From NCBI GenBank assembly GCA_037833965.1, contig AP031356.1:208501-272500 (forward strand): a stretch of 64,000 nucleotides of DNA, read 5' to 3'. The notes under the pieces were generated by a model. That model was given only the letters and a program-made list of their open reading frames with translations. It made no database searches and was not told the DNA's origin. The number at the start of each line of letters is the position of its first letter. Position 1 is the stretch's first letter. This document shows, one piece after another, positions 23,501-34,690 of the stretch. Position numbers and translations under genes: made by a program. This stretch comes from Marchantia polymorpha subsp. ruderalis. Taxonomy: Eukaryota; Streptophyta; Marchantiopsida; Marchantiales; Marchantiaceae.

Positions 23501-23649
23501 GGAAGCTTCAGTTTACTTCAGAAGCTGACTAAGGTGTTCAACCAGGTGCAAGAACGTGGATTCATTTCATAGCCACTTTGCTGCCAATCACTTACTTTAC
23601 ATAGCAGGTTACACCTACGCCATCAATTTATATCATTAATTTTAGCAGC
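20591..23649. other. AT-rich intergenic DNA
   Basis: The stretch is strongly AT-rich, with TA microsatellites at about 21206-21240 and 22231-22253. No gene is evident. The part from about 22560 is less AT-rich and may be the ruined 5' half of the gypsy fossil that follows, but I cannot read it securely. Confidence 0.5.
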
Positions 23650-25940
23650 TCGTCTAATAAGATGGAGACGTCAGTGAAAGACAATGAACCAATTTTCTAA
23701 CTTCTCAACGGTGGTTGTTGACCTCAAGCTGAAATATGATAACAACCACACCTCGTCCTTTGACTTCAAACAATTGGCCAAGTACATGCGCTACAAGACA
23801 TTAAATGTCTATGAGCACCAAGCATGTTTCCAACCTAGTATGTTGCAGCAATTGCCACAATCTTGCAAAATACTCTACAAACTGCAATCCAAACACACAA
23901 TATTATGGAGAATAATCAGCGGCCAATGCTCATCATAGTGGCCCTCACTCCAAAGCAATTAGCCACAGATACGCCTCATGTTTATACTCTCATTCAAATG
24001 CCATTTACTGAAGATCTAGTGGATGGATTTTTCAAGATTCTTGAGCTAGAATTCTTGGTCAATTCTGAGAAAATTTTACAATTGGCTATCTTAATCCGGG
24101 AAAAGGAGTAAATCTTCAAGATGCTCTCAAGGTCAAAAACAACTACTCCTCCTACAAATGTGAGTGTCTTGCTGTTGTGTGGGTTGTTATACATTTTAGG
24201 CCCTACCTCTATGGCACAAAGTTTATTCTGTATTCCGACCATCAATCACTCAAGTGGTTGATGAATGACCAACGACAAGCTTACCTGCAAGCTAGCTCAT
24301 TGTTCATTTATTTTGCAGGAATTCACAAACCTGATGTCACTCACCATCACGCAAACATTATCTCTAGGATTTGATTGATCACTTTAAGGGATAAGTTAGA
24401 CGCAAAATAAGACTTTGATCAGCTTATTTTGGCCGCCAGGTCACATGCCTTTAGCTACTTAGTCTTGCTGCAATATTATGGAGTTGATAAACTTGTGTTT
24501 GATATAAGGAAGGACGTCGACACTCTGCGATTGTTTGCAGCGTAAAAAATACCCTTCTCAAGTAACTTCAAGTCAGAAAAATTGCATCCATCAACAATCC
24601 AAGCACTATGCATGGAAGAAAGACCATCTAGTTTGGCGCTTACCTCAAGGTGATAGAGCGATTCTCCCAATGCATGAGAGAGTTGGTTTAATCACAAAGA
24701 TAACTTTAAAGCTTGTGCACTTTGGTGTGAAACGTATCTATAGTTTGATGTTTCCTCATTACTATTAGAGATTGTGTTCATTCAAGTTTGTGAGATGCTG
24801 GCCAAATGCAAGAAATATGACATAGTGCAAATTTCTTTTTCCTCCTAAAAAATCATACTTCATCTATAACCTATCATGAGCTTGTTTTATCGCTAGTCTT
24901 GTGATATAGCTGGTGAGCTGCCCATGACGAGTAGAGGTAACATCTACATTTTGATCATGATAAATCAGTTCTCTAAGTGGATTGAGTTACTTGGCCTTCC
25001 GGAAAAGACCTCTCAAAGTACCATCCAGACCTTCCTCTAGCAGATTCTTAGCAGGTTCAAAGCATGTGTAGATTGCCTCACTGATCAGAGATCCAAATTC
25101 AAAGATAAATTTTAAGATTTGCTTGACCATGTCATGATTTATCATCGGCGCACTTCAAGGTATCATTCACAAGATGATGGATTTGTCAAGAGGATGATGC
25201 AAACTTGCAATAAAGGGCCGCACAAGCTTTGTCTCATAAAAAACAAGGAAAATTAGGATCTAACTCTATCATACTTTGCAATGGAGTATCAAATGTCTAG
25301 GAATGCATACCTTTTGCACTTCACTCCTTATTTTCTTTTGTTTGAAAGGCATCAATTACCTTCTTCCGTCATTGCTTCACAAATGAACCAAGTTGTGGAC
25401 TTGGACTCTAAGTGTACATGGGCCAAGGTTCATTTCACAAAGGGCTGCTCTATTTAAGAAGGTTATGCCAATGACTATGGAAAATTTGTAGATTCTACAA
25501 CATCGGTACACGTAGAGATATGCTTACACAAGACAGATGGTAGCTACAAGCCAAAGGTGGGGTAGTTTGAAGTTGGTGATTTTGTTTTTTTACAAATGAA
25601 GTCCAATGATACCCTAAACACTTCTACTTGTTACACCATTTTACGTATTATGATAATCTAGCCTTCTAGTGTGCTAGAGTTGCAAGAAACAGACCTACAC
25701 ATCATTCAAGATCACCTCAAAAAACTACACACCATGCCACTTGCCTAATCTCAATCCTACCGTTGTTATCTCCACGTGGATTCCTCCACTTGACTATATG
25801 TGTCAAGTATGTCACAGTATAGATGATGTTGATCACATGCAATTATGCGACAATTGCAATGTATGCTACCATATGTTTTGCCTTACATTGTAGCTCACAC
25901 AAGTTTTATAAGCCCTATGGTATTGTACTAAGTGTACTCC
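23650..25940 (+). mobile_element. Ty3/gypsy fossil with PHD-finger-like end
   Basis: Old and broken many times. Recognisable parts in order are an RNase H segment (about 24130-24375, with SYKCECLAVVWVV and LYSDHQSLKWLM), an integrase zinc-finger area (about 24590-24830), an integrase core area (about 24890-25250), a GPY/F-like area (about 25560-25745) and a PHD-finger-like motif (25801-25935). No LTRs were recognised. It differs from the young element at 1-7541, both in sequence and in carrying the PHD-like end. Confidence 0.75.
25801..25935 (+). other. PHD-finger-like C4HC3 motif at the end of the gypsy fossil
   Basis: Just after the GPY/F-like region the same strand shows a Cys/His pattern of the PHD type: CQVC, about 11 residues, then CDNC, x4, H, x2, C, and later WYCTKC. 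DDVDHMQLCDNC is close to the usual acidic-hydrophobic lead of PHD fingers. By family knowledge PHD fingers read histone tails. Here one would replace the chromodomain that other gypsy integrases use for targeting (inference). The motif is part of a broken element. Confidence 0.6.
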
Positions 25941-26384
25941 ATAGCTATCTTTTGGTTTTCATACCTCTAATATGCAATAATCGCAAGTCTGGGGATATAC
26001 AATGCTTTGATTTGCTTTCTCTTTTTGATCCCTTCACTTCAGTTGGCTACTAGCTTGTACTTGTTGTATTTATAAACCACACATAACAGCCTTTACTTGC
26101 AAAAGTTTGCTCAGTTCACACCAGTAATCTGTACACAATCCCAAAAAATAGAATTCTAAGATATATCTCATCAAAAATCATCATCAACTTGACTTATTTC
26201 TCTCTTTACGCATGCACTAGCCATGGTAGTTTCCACTCACTTGTCTGCCTTGCGTGTAGACAAGACCTCTCAAAGCGCAGGTTTGCTCCGAGGTAACATG
26301 CTAAAGATTGGTGCTACAACATCATCTCATTTGTCGTGCGACTCAATATCGCCATACATCATAGAACCCACTGCTCCCATACGG
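25936..26384. other. Short spacer between two elements
   Basis: AT-rich DNA without a recognised gene. It probably includes the end of the gypsy fossil. The 26223 reading frame starts in this DNA and runs into the LTR-family copy, but its first 50 or so codons have no counterpart in the other copies. Confidence 0.4.
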
Positions 26385-28343
26385 CAGCGGCCACTGCACG
26401 AAGTGTGCAGCCGGCCAAAGCAGAAGGCGCGCAGGCTTGTGTTACCAGCCAGCAGCGCGGACACGGCGACGATCGCCACGGAGAAGGGAAGTGCGTCCCC
26501 GGAGAAGGATGGGAGTGCGCGGGCGTCCGCAGGAGCGGTGGACCACGCTACGCCTCCGGCGGACGAGAGACGGCCTTCGGGTCAGGAGTTACTACGTGCG
26601 GTGCGGACGAGTGTGCCGCCTACGCACAGGCGACTCCCTGCGGACGGGCGACCTCTTGCAGACGTGGACCACTGCCTACGCGTAGGCAGAGAAAGTCCGC
26701 CTACGCACAGGCGGCCGCCTACGAGTAGGCAGGATTCACCCCCGGTACAACGTAAGAAGTGGAAGGAGCCGGCAGAAGATCCGCCTTCGGATCAAGGGCC
26801 TTCGGGGCAAGGCCCTCCGGCGTACAACGCGCCGCGATTTGCGCCTTCGGGCCAACGAGTTACGAGCAGTCAGCGTGCGGAAGTCGCACCTTCGGCGGAT
26901 AATCCGCCGGAAGATGCGCCTTCGGCGGAAGGGCCTTCGGGCCAACGTACATCGGGCGGGCGGCCTTCGGCGACAGACGCCTTCGGCGTTGCGCCTGCGG
27001 CGGATAATGCGCCGGGAATTGCGCCTACGCGTAGGACAGACGCATCCCTCGCACAGGACCGATTGAGGGAGCAGGACCTAACGGAGGAGCGGATTGTCTG
27101 TCCGCGGGATGAAATTCGCGTGCGCGATGCACGATCGCACCCCGCGCAAACACATTCCGCGCGATCACCTTTGGCGGCGAACGCCGGCGGCGAAGGAGTG
27201 ACGATCGACGCAAGACAGGCGGAAGATGGGGATGTGGCACGGCCGCATTCACCCACCGCCCTGGACATTTTAGCGGGGAGCAGCGAAGCTGCACGAGCGC
27301 CATCGGCGGCAGAAACCGCACACCCCACGCAGCCCCACTCGGGCCAGTCGCCAACGCAATCAATGGCGACCGAAATCCTCCCTTCGGATGATGACGAAGA
27401 AGGATCCACGGAATCAGTTTCGGGATCGGGAGACACCGAGGAGGAGGAGGAAGAAATCGTTGGTGCGCCGACGGCGGCGCTCTGTGAGCAGGTAGTACCT
27501 CTGTTGAGGTACTTGGATCGCAAAATTGATAAATACGCAGATCCTCGCCAGCCTGGGTCCTACATCGAGTTAGTGTGCAGGCGAACTCTCACTAAAGTCC
27601 ACACCAGCAAGCTGCTAGCTCGGGTGGACCGGGAACTTAAGGAGCTGCGGGAGCAGTATGACTGCTTGTGGGGACAGTACAATCTCGTGCGGAAGTCGCA
27701 CACCCACTACGACAAGTTGAAGAAGGAGAGACTGGAAGAGCTCACCAAGGATCTGGTGAAGACCACTGAAGCGCTGATTTCTGAGAAGACTCAAAATCAG
27801 GTTCTGTCAGAGGAGCTCGTGCGACAGACGCGGTTGTTGGAGGAGTGTCAGCTCGCACGACAGGCGGATGAGGATTTAATCCGCAGGCTGCAGTCGGAGT
27901 GCGGAGAATTGAGAGCTCAGCGTGCGGAGGCCGAATCGCAGTTGGTAGTAATTGAAGACGATCGCAGGCGAGAGGCAGATCGCACGAAGGAAGAGATGGC
28001 GAGGCGAGTCGCCTACTGTCTCAAGGGCTACGCCCACTGGGAAGTGGCGGCGCAGGAGAAACTCACACTGCGTGAGTTAGAGCTTCGTGCAGCCGGGTTG
28101 TTGGCAGGTGACAGTCGGAGTAGGCGGCGGGTAGCGAAAAAGTTGGACTCTTTTCTATCGAAGGCGCGGGATACCATGTCCACCCTGGAGACGGAGGTGT
28201 CTGCGGTGTTGCGGCGATTGGGACTACGCAGTCGAGCGGAAGACTGGCAGGGTAGGGAGTTAGTGCGCGGCAGTCCGTCGCGCAGGAGGCGAAGCACATG
28301 TTCTGCGGAGTGTAGTGTAGCATGGTTCCGTGCAGACGTGTAG
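26223..28343 (+). CDS. LTR-embedded protein, subfamily B, linker and coiled-coil part (706 aa frame)
   Basis: One uninterrupted frame. The first ~50 codons come from flanking DNA. The rest matches the linker and coiled-coil part of the LTR protein family. The linker (about residues 80-400) is rich in APSAEGPSGQ-type segments, written in DNA as repeated CCTTCGG boxes, and holds an acidic patch (DTEEEEEE). A conserved block follows (CEQVVPLLRYLDRK), then a long coiled coil (ELVRQTRLLEECQLARQ, SECGELRAQRAEAES), a YAHWEVAAQEK motif and a basic tail (SPSRRRRST). No N-terminal domain is present, so this is unlikely to be a complete gene. Function unknown. Confidence 0.5.
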   Translation: MVVSTHLSALRVDKTSQSAGLLRGNMLKIGATTSSHLSCDSISPYIIEPTAPIRQRPLHEVCSRPKQKARRLVLPASSADTATIATEKGSASPEKDGSARASAGAVDHATPPADERRPSGQELLRAVRTSVPPTHRRLPADGRPLADVDHCLRVGRESPPTHRRPPTSRQDSPPVQRKKWKEPAEDPPSDQGPSGQGPPAYNAPRFAPSGQRVTSSQRAEVAPSADNPPEDAPSAEGPSGQRTSGGRPSATDAFGVAPAADNAPGIAPTRRTDASLAQDRLREQDLTEERIVCPRDEIRVRDARSHPAQTHSARSPLAANAGGEGVTIDARQAEDGDVARPHSPTALDILAGSSEAARAPSAAETAHPTQPHSGQSPTQSMATEILPSDDDEEGSTESVSGSGDTEEEEEEIVGAPTAALCEQVVPLLRYLDRKIDKYADPRQPGSYIELVCRRTLTKVHTSKLLARVDRELKELREQYDCLWGQYNLVRKSHTHYDKLKKERLEELTKDLVKTTEALISEKTQNQVLSEELVRQTRLLEECQLARQADEDLIRRLQSECGELRAQRAEAESQLVVIEDDRRREADRTKEEMARRVAYCLKGYAHWEVAAQEKLTLRELELRAAGLLAGDSRSRRRVAKKLDSFLSKARDTMSTLETEVSAVLRRLGLRSRAEDWQGRELVRGSPSRRRRSTCSAECSVAWFRADV

Positions 28344-28943
28344 CGTAGTGTAGTGTAGTGCTAGTTAGGACTTAAAAGGTATAAAGTAGTTCAAGGCGTC
28401 TTGCCTTGGGATCTTTCCCAACATCAGAAGTGCAGATCAGGAACTCATTTTCTCTGCGTGTTTGTGTCCTTAGTTCTGTCACCACGCAAGAGGAGCTACA
28501 CCTTAGCGGTCCGCATTGTGTAGCTGAAGGCCTTCGGCCGAATGTTCAGAGCTAATACATTGGTTAGAGATTTGAGTAGTTCGAATCTACACCCGCGGGT
28601 GATGTCCGATGCTCAGAGCCAGTGACGAGTTAGATACTTGAATAGTTTCGCCCCTACACCTTCGAGTGTTTGTTCCTGATTGTACTCCTTCGGGATTTTT
28701 CCCCTGAATGCCAAAGTGAAGTTTTGCTACTTCGTGTAAGCCTTGGTTGTAAATTCAGGTTACGCTGCAGTAGGTGCCTTCAGGGTAACCCCTGTAGTAT
28801 TTCTGGGAATGACAAGTGCCTGAGAATACAAACTCTTCAATAGACTGTTGTGGTGTGTTATTGGAATATTTCTCAGTGAGTCCTTCTGTGCGGACCTGTG
28901 TTCTCTGCGCGTTTTGTGAGTTGAGAGTGTTGTTCACCGCGCA
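26385..28943 (+). repeat. LTR-family copy, subfamily B, partial
   Basis: A partial copy of the long LTR. It starts inside the coding part (CSRPKQKARRL, shared with the minus-strand copy at 55700) and continues through the stop, the TATA box (28380) and part of the tail. The conserved N-terminal domain and the leader are absent. It ends near 28943, where a second copy begins in the opposite orientation. The tail carries the extra B/C-type duplication described for 52806-57850. Confidence 0.7.
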
Positions 28944-30459
28944 TGAGTGACTTCTTCGCCACTCGCCGCCGACTCCGACTGTCACCTGTCAACAACCCGG
29001 CTGCACGAAGCTCTAACTCACTCAGTGTGAGTTTTTCCTGCGCCGTCACCTCCCAGTGGGCGTAGCCCCTGAGACAGTGGGTGACTCGCCTCGCCATCTC
29101 TTCCTTTGTGCGATCTGCCTCCCTTCGGCGATCGTCTTCAATTACAACCAACTGCGATTCGGCCTCCGCACGCTGTGCTCTCAATTCCCCGCACTCGGAC
29201 TGCAGCCTGCGGATTAATTTCTCATCCGCCTGTCGTGCGAGCTGACACTCCTCTAACAACCGTGTCTGTCGCACGAGCTCCTCTGACAAAATTTGATTCT
29301 GAGCCTGCTCAGAATCCAGCGCCTCTGTGAGCTTCGCCTGCTCCTTGGCGAACTCTTCCAGCCTCTCATCCTTCACCCTCGAGAAATGTTTGTACACCTT
29401 CTTATTGAGGTTGTACTTACCCCACAGGCACTCATGCTTCTCCCGCAGAGCCTTAAGTTCCTGGTCTACACGGGCCAGCAACTTGCTGGTGTGGACTTTA
29501 GTGCGAGTTCGCGTGCGCACTAACTCGACGTAGGACCCATGCTGGCGAGGGTCCGCGTACTTCTCCATCTTGCGATCCAAGTACCTCAGCAGAGGTACTA
29601 CATGCTCACAGAGCGCCGCCGCCGGCGCACCTACCAATTCCTCCTCCTCCTCCTCGGTGGATCCCGATCCCGACACTGATTCCGTGGATCCTCCTTCTTC
29701 GTCATCCTCCGAATTGAGGATTTCGGTCGCCATTGAATGCGTCGGCGACTGGCCTGGGCGGGGCTGCGAGATGTCTGCGTGCTCTGTTGCCGCTGGCGCT
29801 CCTGCAGCCTCGCTGCTCCTTGCTAAAATGTCCAAGGCGGTGGGTGAATGCGGCCGTGCCGAATTCACATCGTCCGCCTGTCCCGCTGCGACTGTAACCT
29901 CTTCGCCGCCGGCGTCTACCGCCGAAGTCGATCGTGCGGAATGTACCTGCGCGGGGTGTAATTGTGCATCGCGCGTACGAATTTCACCCTGCGGACAGTC
30001 AATCCGCTCCACCGAACGGTCCTGCGCCAGGGATGCGTCCGGCCTACGCGTAGGCGCAATTCCCGGCGCTTCTTCCGCTGAGGGCGCAGTGCCGAAGGCG
30101 TCTACCGCTGAAGGCGGTTGAGCCGAAGACGGCCCGCCCGATGTCCCTTGGCCCGAAGGCCCTTCCGCCGAAGGTGCACCTTCCGGCGGATTTCCCGCCA
30201 AAGGCACGGCTTCCGCCGGCTCTCTGGTTGTAACCCGGCGGCCCGAAGGCTCTGGCGCCGAAGGCGCATATCCCGGCGATCTCTCCGCCGGAGGGCCTTG
30301 TCCCGAAGGCCCTTGAGCCGAAGGCGGGTCTTCCGCCGGCTCCTTCTCCTTTCTGCGTTGTACCGGGGGTGAGTCATGCCTATGCGTAGGCACCCGCCTA
30401 TGCGTAGGCGAACTTTCTCTGCCTATGCGTATGCACAAGTCTACGTCCGCAAGGGGTCG
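28944..30459 (-). repeat. LTR-family copy, subfamily B, inverted and partial
   Basis: Minus-strand copy lying tail-to-tail with 26385-28943. Its coding part (about 30438 to 28945) covers linker and coiled coil, has the same domain order as the plus-strand neighbour, and is broken in the sense that both ends of the family protein are missing. At 30460 it is abutted by the TG terminus of another LTR copy. DNA matching the neighbour's linker runs right up to that point, consistent with insertion of the younger copy into this one. Confidence 0.7.
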
Positions 30460-33400
30460 TGTGGTAACACACTTTTTGTTTTTTTGCCGAATTTAAACAA
30501 TTTTAGAAAACTAGTACCGAAGCAGTGTTTGTAGTTAGAAAAGGGTACGTTAAATAGAGTGGATTGATGAGATCGTCACGAGGTCACGAAGAATCACGTA
30601 GTCGGATGTACCAACGCCAATGTCTTCGGCGCCTTCGGCAAAAGCTCCTTTTCTGAGGTGTCTCTACTCACGCGCTTCCAGCGTATAAGGAAGCTACGCT
30701 TCCGGCGCAGACACCTCAGGAGTAGGTTTTGCTAAAGACGTCAGGAGAAGGGCCCGGACCTCTGAAGGCGTCCGACCATGAGTGCGCCTTCGGCGATGCG
30801 CCGCTGGCGCGGAAGGGGAAAACCTTCATAACGATCGGAATACACGGTAGATCCAGTTGGTTGAAGTCACATTAGAAAGAGCTCGGGACGCTCGTTCTAA
30901 CGAGCCCAAGAGCGTCGGAGATGGATCAGGGACGGAGAAGCTATGAGCGTCGGAAAACTCGTAGCCGGACATGCGCCGTTCGCGCTAGGGTTCACAGCCG
31001 GAAAGGATTCCCGTATGCCCTCGGCGATGCGCCTTCGGCGGAATCACGCGCTCATAGGAGGAAACCAACTCAGAGTCGGAAGCGCCTTTGGCGGCTGTTC
31101 ATGGAAGGAAAGCCCCGGTCGGATGTACGCCTCCGACGTGGCGCTGACGGTCGGATGCGCTGGCATGATTTGCGCTGGCGGATATGCGCCGTCAGCAATG
31201 GACGAGGCATAAAGGACAAAATAAGCGGTACGACTGCGTGCCGGCGTAATTCGCTCCGACTAGATGTGCGCCTCCAGCAAGGCGCCGACGGATAAGGAAC
31301 GCACCAGCGGCGACACGCCTCCGGTGATGGACGGGTTGGGAAAAGACAACATAGCCGACGTATACCCTGCGGCGGACTCGAGTCCGGAAGGTGGCGGCGG
31401 CGGGAGAATTCAACATTCACGCATGCGAATGCGCGCAGTGCGGAGACGTGAATTCGCGCATGCAAAGGGCGAACCGTTAGGCCGTATAGCCGGCTGCGTA
31501 CGTTGTAACCAGTAAGAACGTTGGACGTTCTTGAAATCGGAGAAGAAAAGACTGCGCTCCAGTCTCATTCTCTCATTCTTGATTTTGCGATTTCCAGTTT
31601 CCAAGATTACGCGCAAGAGCGGAGCGACCTGCAGTGAGAGAAGAGAGTGCGGAGACGAGTTGCGCAAGGATCTTGACAGACCTTGGAAAGAATTGCGAGT
31701 AGCGAACTTGAGCGTGAGCGAAGAGAGAGTGAGCAGTCAGTGCTTGAGCGGCCGACGCGCAGTGGCGATTGTGAGAGAGCGAGCGAAAGGGAGAACGTTT
31801 GTGTGTGCAGGAAACGCAATGTCGAAGGTTCCCCAGCTGCGAGTGTCTCCACTCAGGGTGCCGCAGATCGGTCTACGCGCATTTCAAGATGTGCTGTTGG
31901 GGCTGAAGCTCGATTTTCTCCTGTGGGGGTGGAACTGGACATGTCCGGAGATGGTGCGCGAGTATCTGCAGGAGAGACACAAGCCCTCTCGCGGATTCCG
32001 TACACATCCAGAAAGATGGGACATTTGTAACTGGGCGCAGGTGTTAGGCAGGTGTGCCGGCGAGGAAGGGGATCTCCTCATCGAGGCCGATAGCGTGAAG
32101 GTGTCCCAGGAGGAAGAAATCTCCTACAATGAGCTCTTCAAAGTTGCCAGGCATCCCAAGAACGGTTTCCGGACACGGGATTACAAAGATCGATTGCGGA
32201 GAAATGTCGCGACTGCATTGCTGCAGATATTGCAGCCAACCAAGACCGCTTACATGCATGGTTGGCAAGTAGAATTTGTGGAGCTAGTGTTGTCAGGAGC
32301 TCCAGTGCATTGGGCACGGCTCCTGTGGAAGGTGACGCGCCAACATGCGCAAGAAGAGAAAGGAGGAACCCTCAATCATCTATCGCCTTACTTGATCGTG
32401 TTTTATCGGGCGATGGGATGTTTGACAAATTCTGAGAAAACACGGTTTCCGCAGCTGACCCGGAGCTATCCAGGTAGATACTCGAGGGAGGCCGAAGTAG
32501 ACACGGATCCGGACGAGGAACCTGCCAGTCCGCCTCCGGCTCCGGCTCCAGCAAGAGCAGCAGAAGAACGTCGAAGTGAGCGCATTCCGTGAAAGCGGAA
32601 GTGGGATGAGAGACCTGAGGACAGGCAGCCGGAAGTGCCAGCTGCGCCGACTCGTGGTCGGCCCACCCCCGAGCCTCACAGTCGACCAAAACAGAGGGCA
32701 CGCAAAATGCCAACTGGTACTGAGGAGACCGGGCGTACTCCGATCCGGCGGAATCTCACACAGGAGGAGATAATCGTGCAGATTCTAGGGAAGACGACAA
32801 ATACCTCTGCAAAGAAGGCACCAATGCCTTAGGGAGGAGATGGACGGACTGACAGTCGGCCGACTACGAGTCGGGCGACTAAAGGCCGACAAGCGGAAGG
32901 AAGGCCAACTGAACGGCGCGTTGAACCGGACAGCAGGCCGGAAGCAAAAGAGAGTTTGGCTGACGAGCCAACAACCCTCAGAGGGTCGTCCTCGGCGGAA
33001 GGCACTTCTGGGAAAACGCCACCGGCAGGCAGGCCAAGTGGAGTCAAGACGCGCAGGGTGTATCCGACTCCCAGTCGGACAACTGCTGGTCGGCCGACTG
33101 CGAGTCGGTCAACAGAGAGTCGGCCGGATTCGCCGACTGCGAGACGGACAGGGCCGGCGACCAGTGGGCGGACGCCTTCGGCGGACGCACCTTCAGCGAA
33201 GACACCTTCCGCGCAGATTGCGCCGGAAGGGCAGGCAGCAGAAGCGGGCGGTGCAAAGGTGACAAGAGTCACTGCGGCGTTGACCCCTTCGGAGACCGAA
33301 GATCGAGCCGGAACAGGGGCTCAAGCAGTGGGATCTCCCACTGCCCTGGATATTTTAGCAGGCAGTGGAGCAGCAGTCGCAGCGGAAGCTGCTGCGCGCC

Positions 33401-34690
33401 ACAGTTCCAGGGAGTCGCCAAGGGATTCGGTGGCGATTGAAATCCTCGAGACTGAGGATGAGACGAGCTCGGAAGAGCAGGAAGCGGATTCGGTGCAGAA
33501 AACGCCAACAGGGGTGCTGTGCGAGCAGATAGTCCCACTCCTTCGATATCTGGATCGCAAGACATCCAAGTACGCGGGTACTGGAAAACCGCAGTCTTAT
33601 GTGGAGACTATCAGGCAAAGGACGAGGAGCAAGGTGGCAAGGTGGGCCTCTAGGTGCCAAGTATATGTGGATAGGAACACCGCCCTCCGACAACACCTGG
33701 CGGTCACACAGAAGCTGTACCAAGCCTTGCAGCAGCAGAGGGAGGATGCGGCGACGAAAAGTCAGGCAGATGCCGAGCTAATGCGGGCAAAGATCGAGTC
33801 GGAATTGCAGGAAGAGCGGAGACAAAACCACGTCCTAGCAGCCGAGCTTGCGCGCCAGACGCGCGCCTTAGAAGAAAGTCAAAGAGCCCGCAAGGAGGAT
33901 GAGGAGTTGTTGCGCAACTTGCAATCCGAGTGCTCGGATTTGAGGGCACAACGTGCGGAAGCGGAAATGCAGCTAGCAAAGGTGGAAAGCAGCTGCAGGG
34001 CGCGAGGAGAGTTGGCGACACGGGTGACTCGTTGTCTAAAAGGATACGCCCATTGGGAGGTGGCAGCTCAAGAGAGGATCACACTCAGGGAGTTCGAGCT
34101 TCGGGCGGCGGCATTGACGGAGGGTGACAGTCGGAGTCGGCGGCGAGTGGCGAGGAAATTAGAAACCTTCTTGTCAGGTGCGCGCGACACTATGGCGCAC
34201 TTAGAGTCGGAAGTCACTGCAGCGCTCCGACGCCTGGGGTTGCGCAGCCGGTCGGAAGACTGGCAAGGAAGGGACAGCGAGCGGAGTAGTCCGGCGCGCA
34301 GGAGGCGCAGCACCGGATCCGCCGAATGCAGTAGAATAGTTTGGTTTCGCGCAGATGTTGCGAGTAGTAGATAGGATAGCGTAGTGCTAGTTAGGACCTT
34401 TGAGGGTATAAAGTAGATCAAGGCGTTTGGCCTTCGGACTCTTCCAGTTTCGGAAGTGCAGATCAGGAACTCACTTTCTTGGCGTGTTTGTGCATTTTGG
34501 TCCTGGCACCACGTAGAGAAGCTGCAGCATAGCGAAGTTACCGTATGTTGTAGTTGAAGGTCTTCGGCTGAATGTTCAGAGCTAGCACCCGGTTAGAGAC
34601 TTGAGTAGTGCGGATCTGCACCTACGGGTGATTTCTGATGCTCAGAGCCGGCTGCGAGTTAGATACTTGAACAGTTCCCCCTTACTCCTT
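30460..34690 (+). repeat. LTR-family copy, subfamily A copy 2
   Basis: Starts with TGTGGTAACACAC exactly like 2670 but is preceded by unrelated DNA. It runs through the leader, the coding part (from 31819), the TATA box at 34407 and part of the tail, and stops at about 34690, so the right terminus is missing. It is very similar to copy 1 throughout. The matching left boundary in two settings is the main evidence that 2670 and 30460 are real element ends. Confidence 0.8.
31819..34374 (+). pseudogene. LTR-embedded protein, subfamily A copy 2, broken
   Basis: Collinear with the 851-aa frame of copy 1: the same MSKVPQLR opening, N-terminal domain, basic Pro/Arg linker, conserved CEQIVPLLRYLDRK block, coiled coil and basic tail. 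About two breaks interrupt it in the linker. Most differences from copy 1 in the N-terminal domain do not change the protein, which suggests the family was under selection for protein function until recently. Confidence 0.7.

Noticed and set aside
26736-27523. Long antisense frames through the linkers of the LTR-family copies (also 4984-5478, 29570-30121, 54833-55489)
   Set aside because: They are shadows created by GC-rich repeats with few stop codons. The sense frames are the ones with conserved domains.
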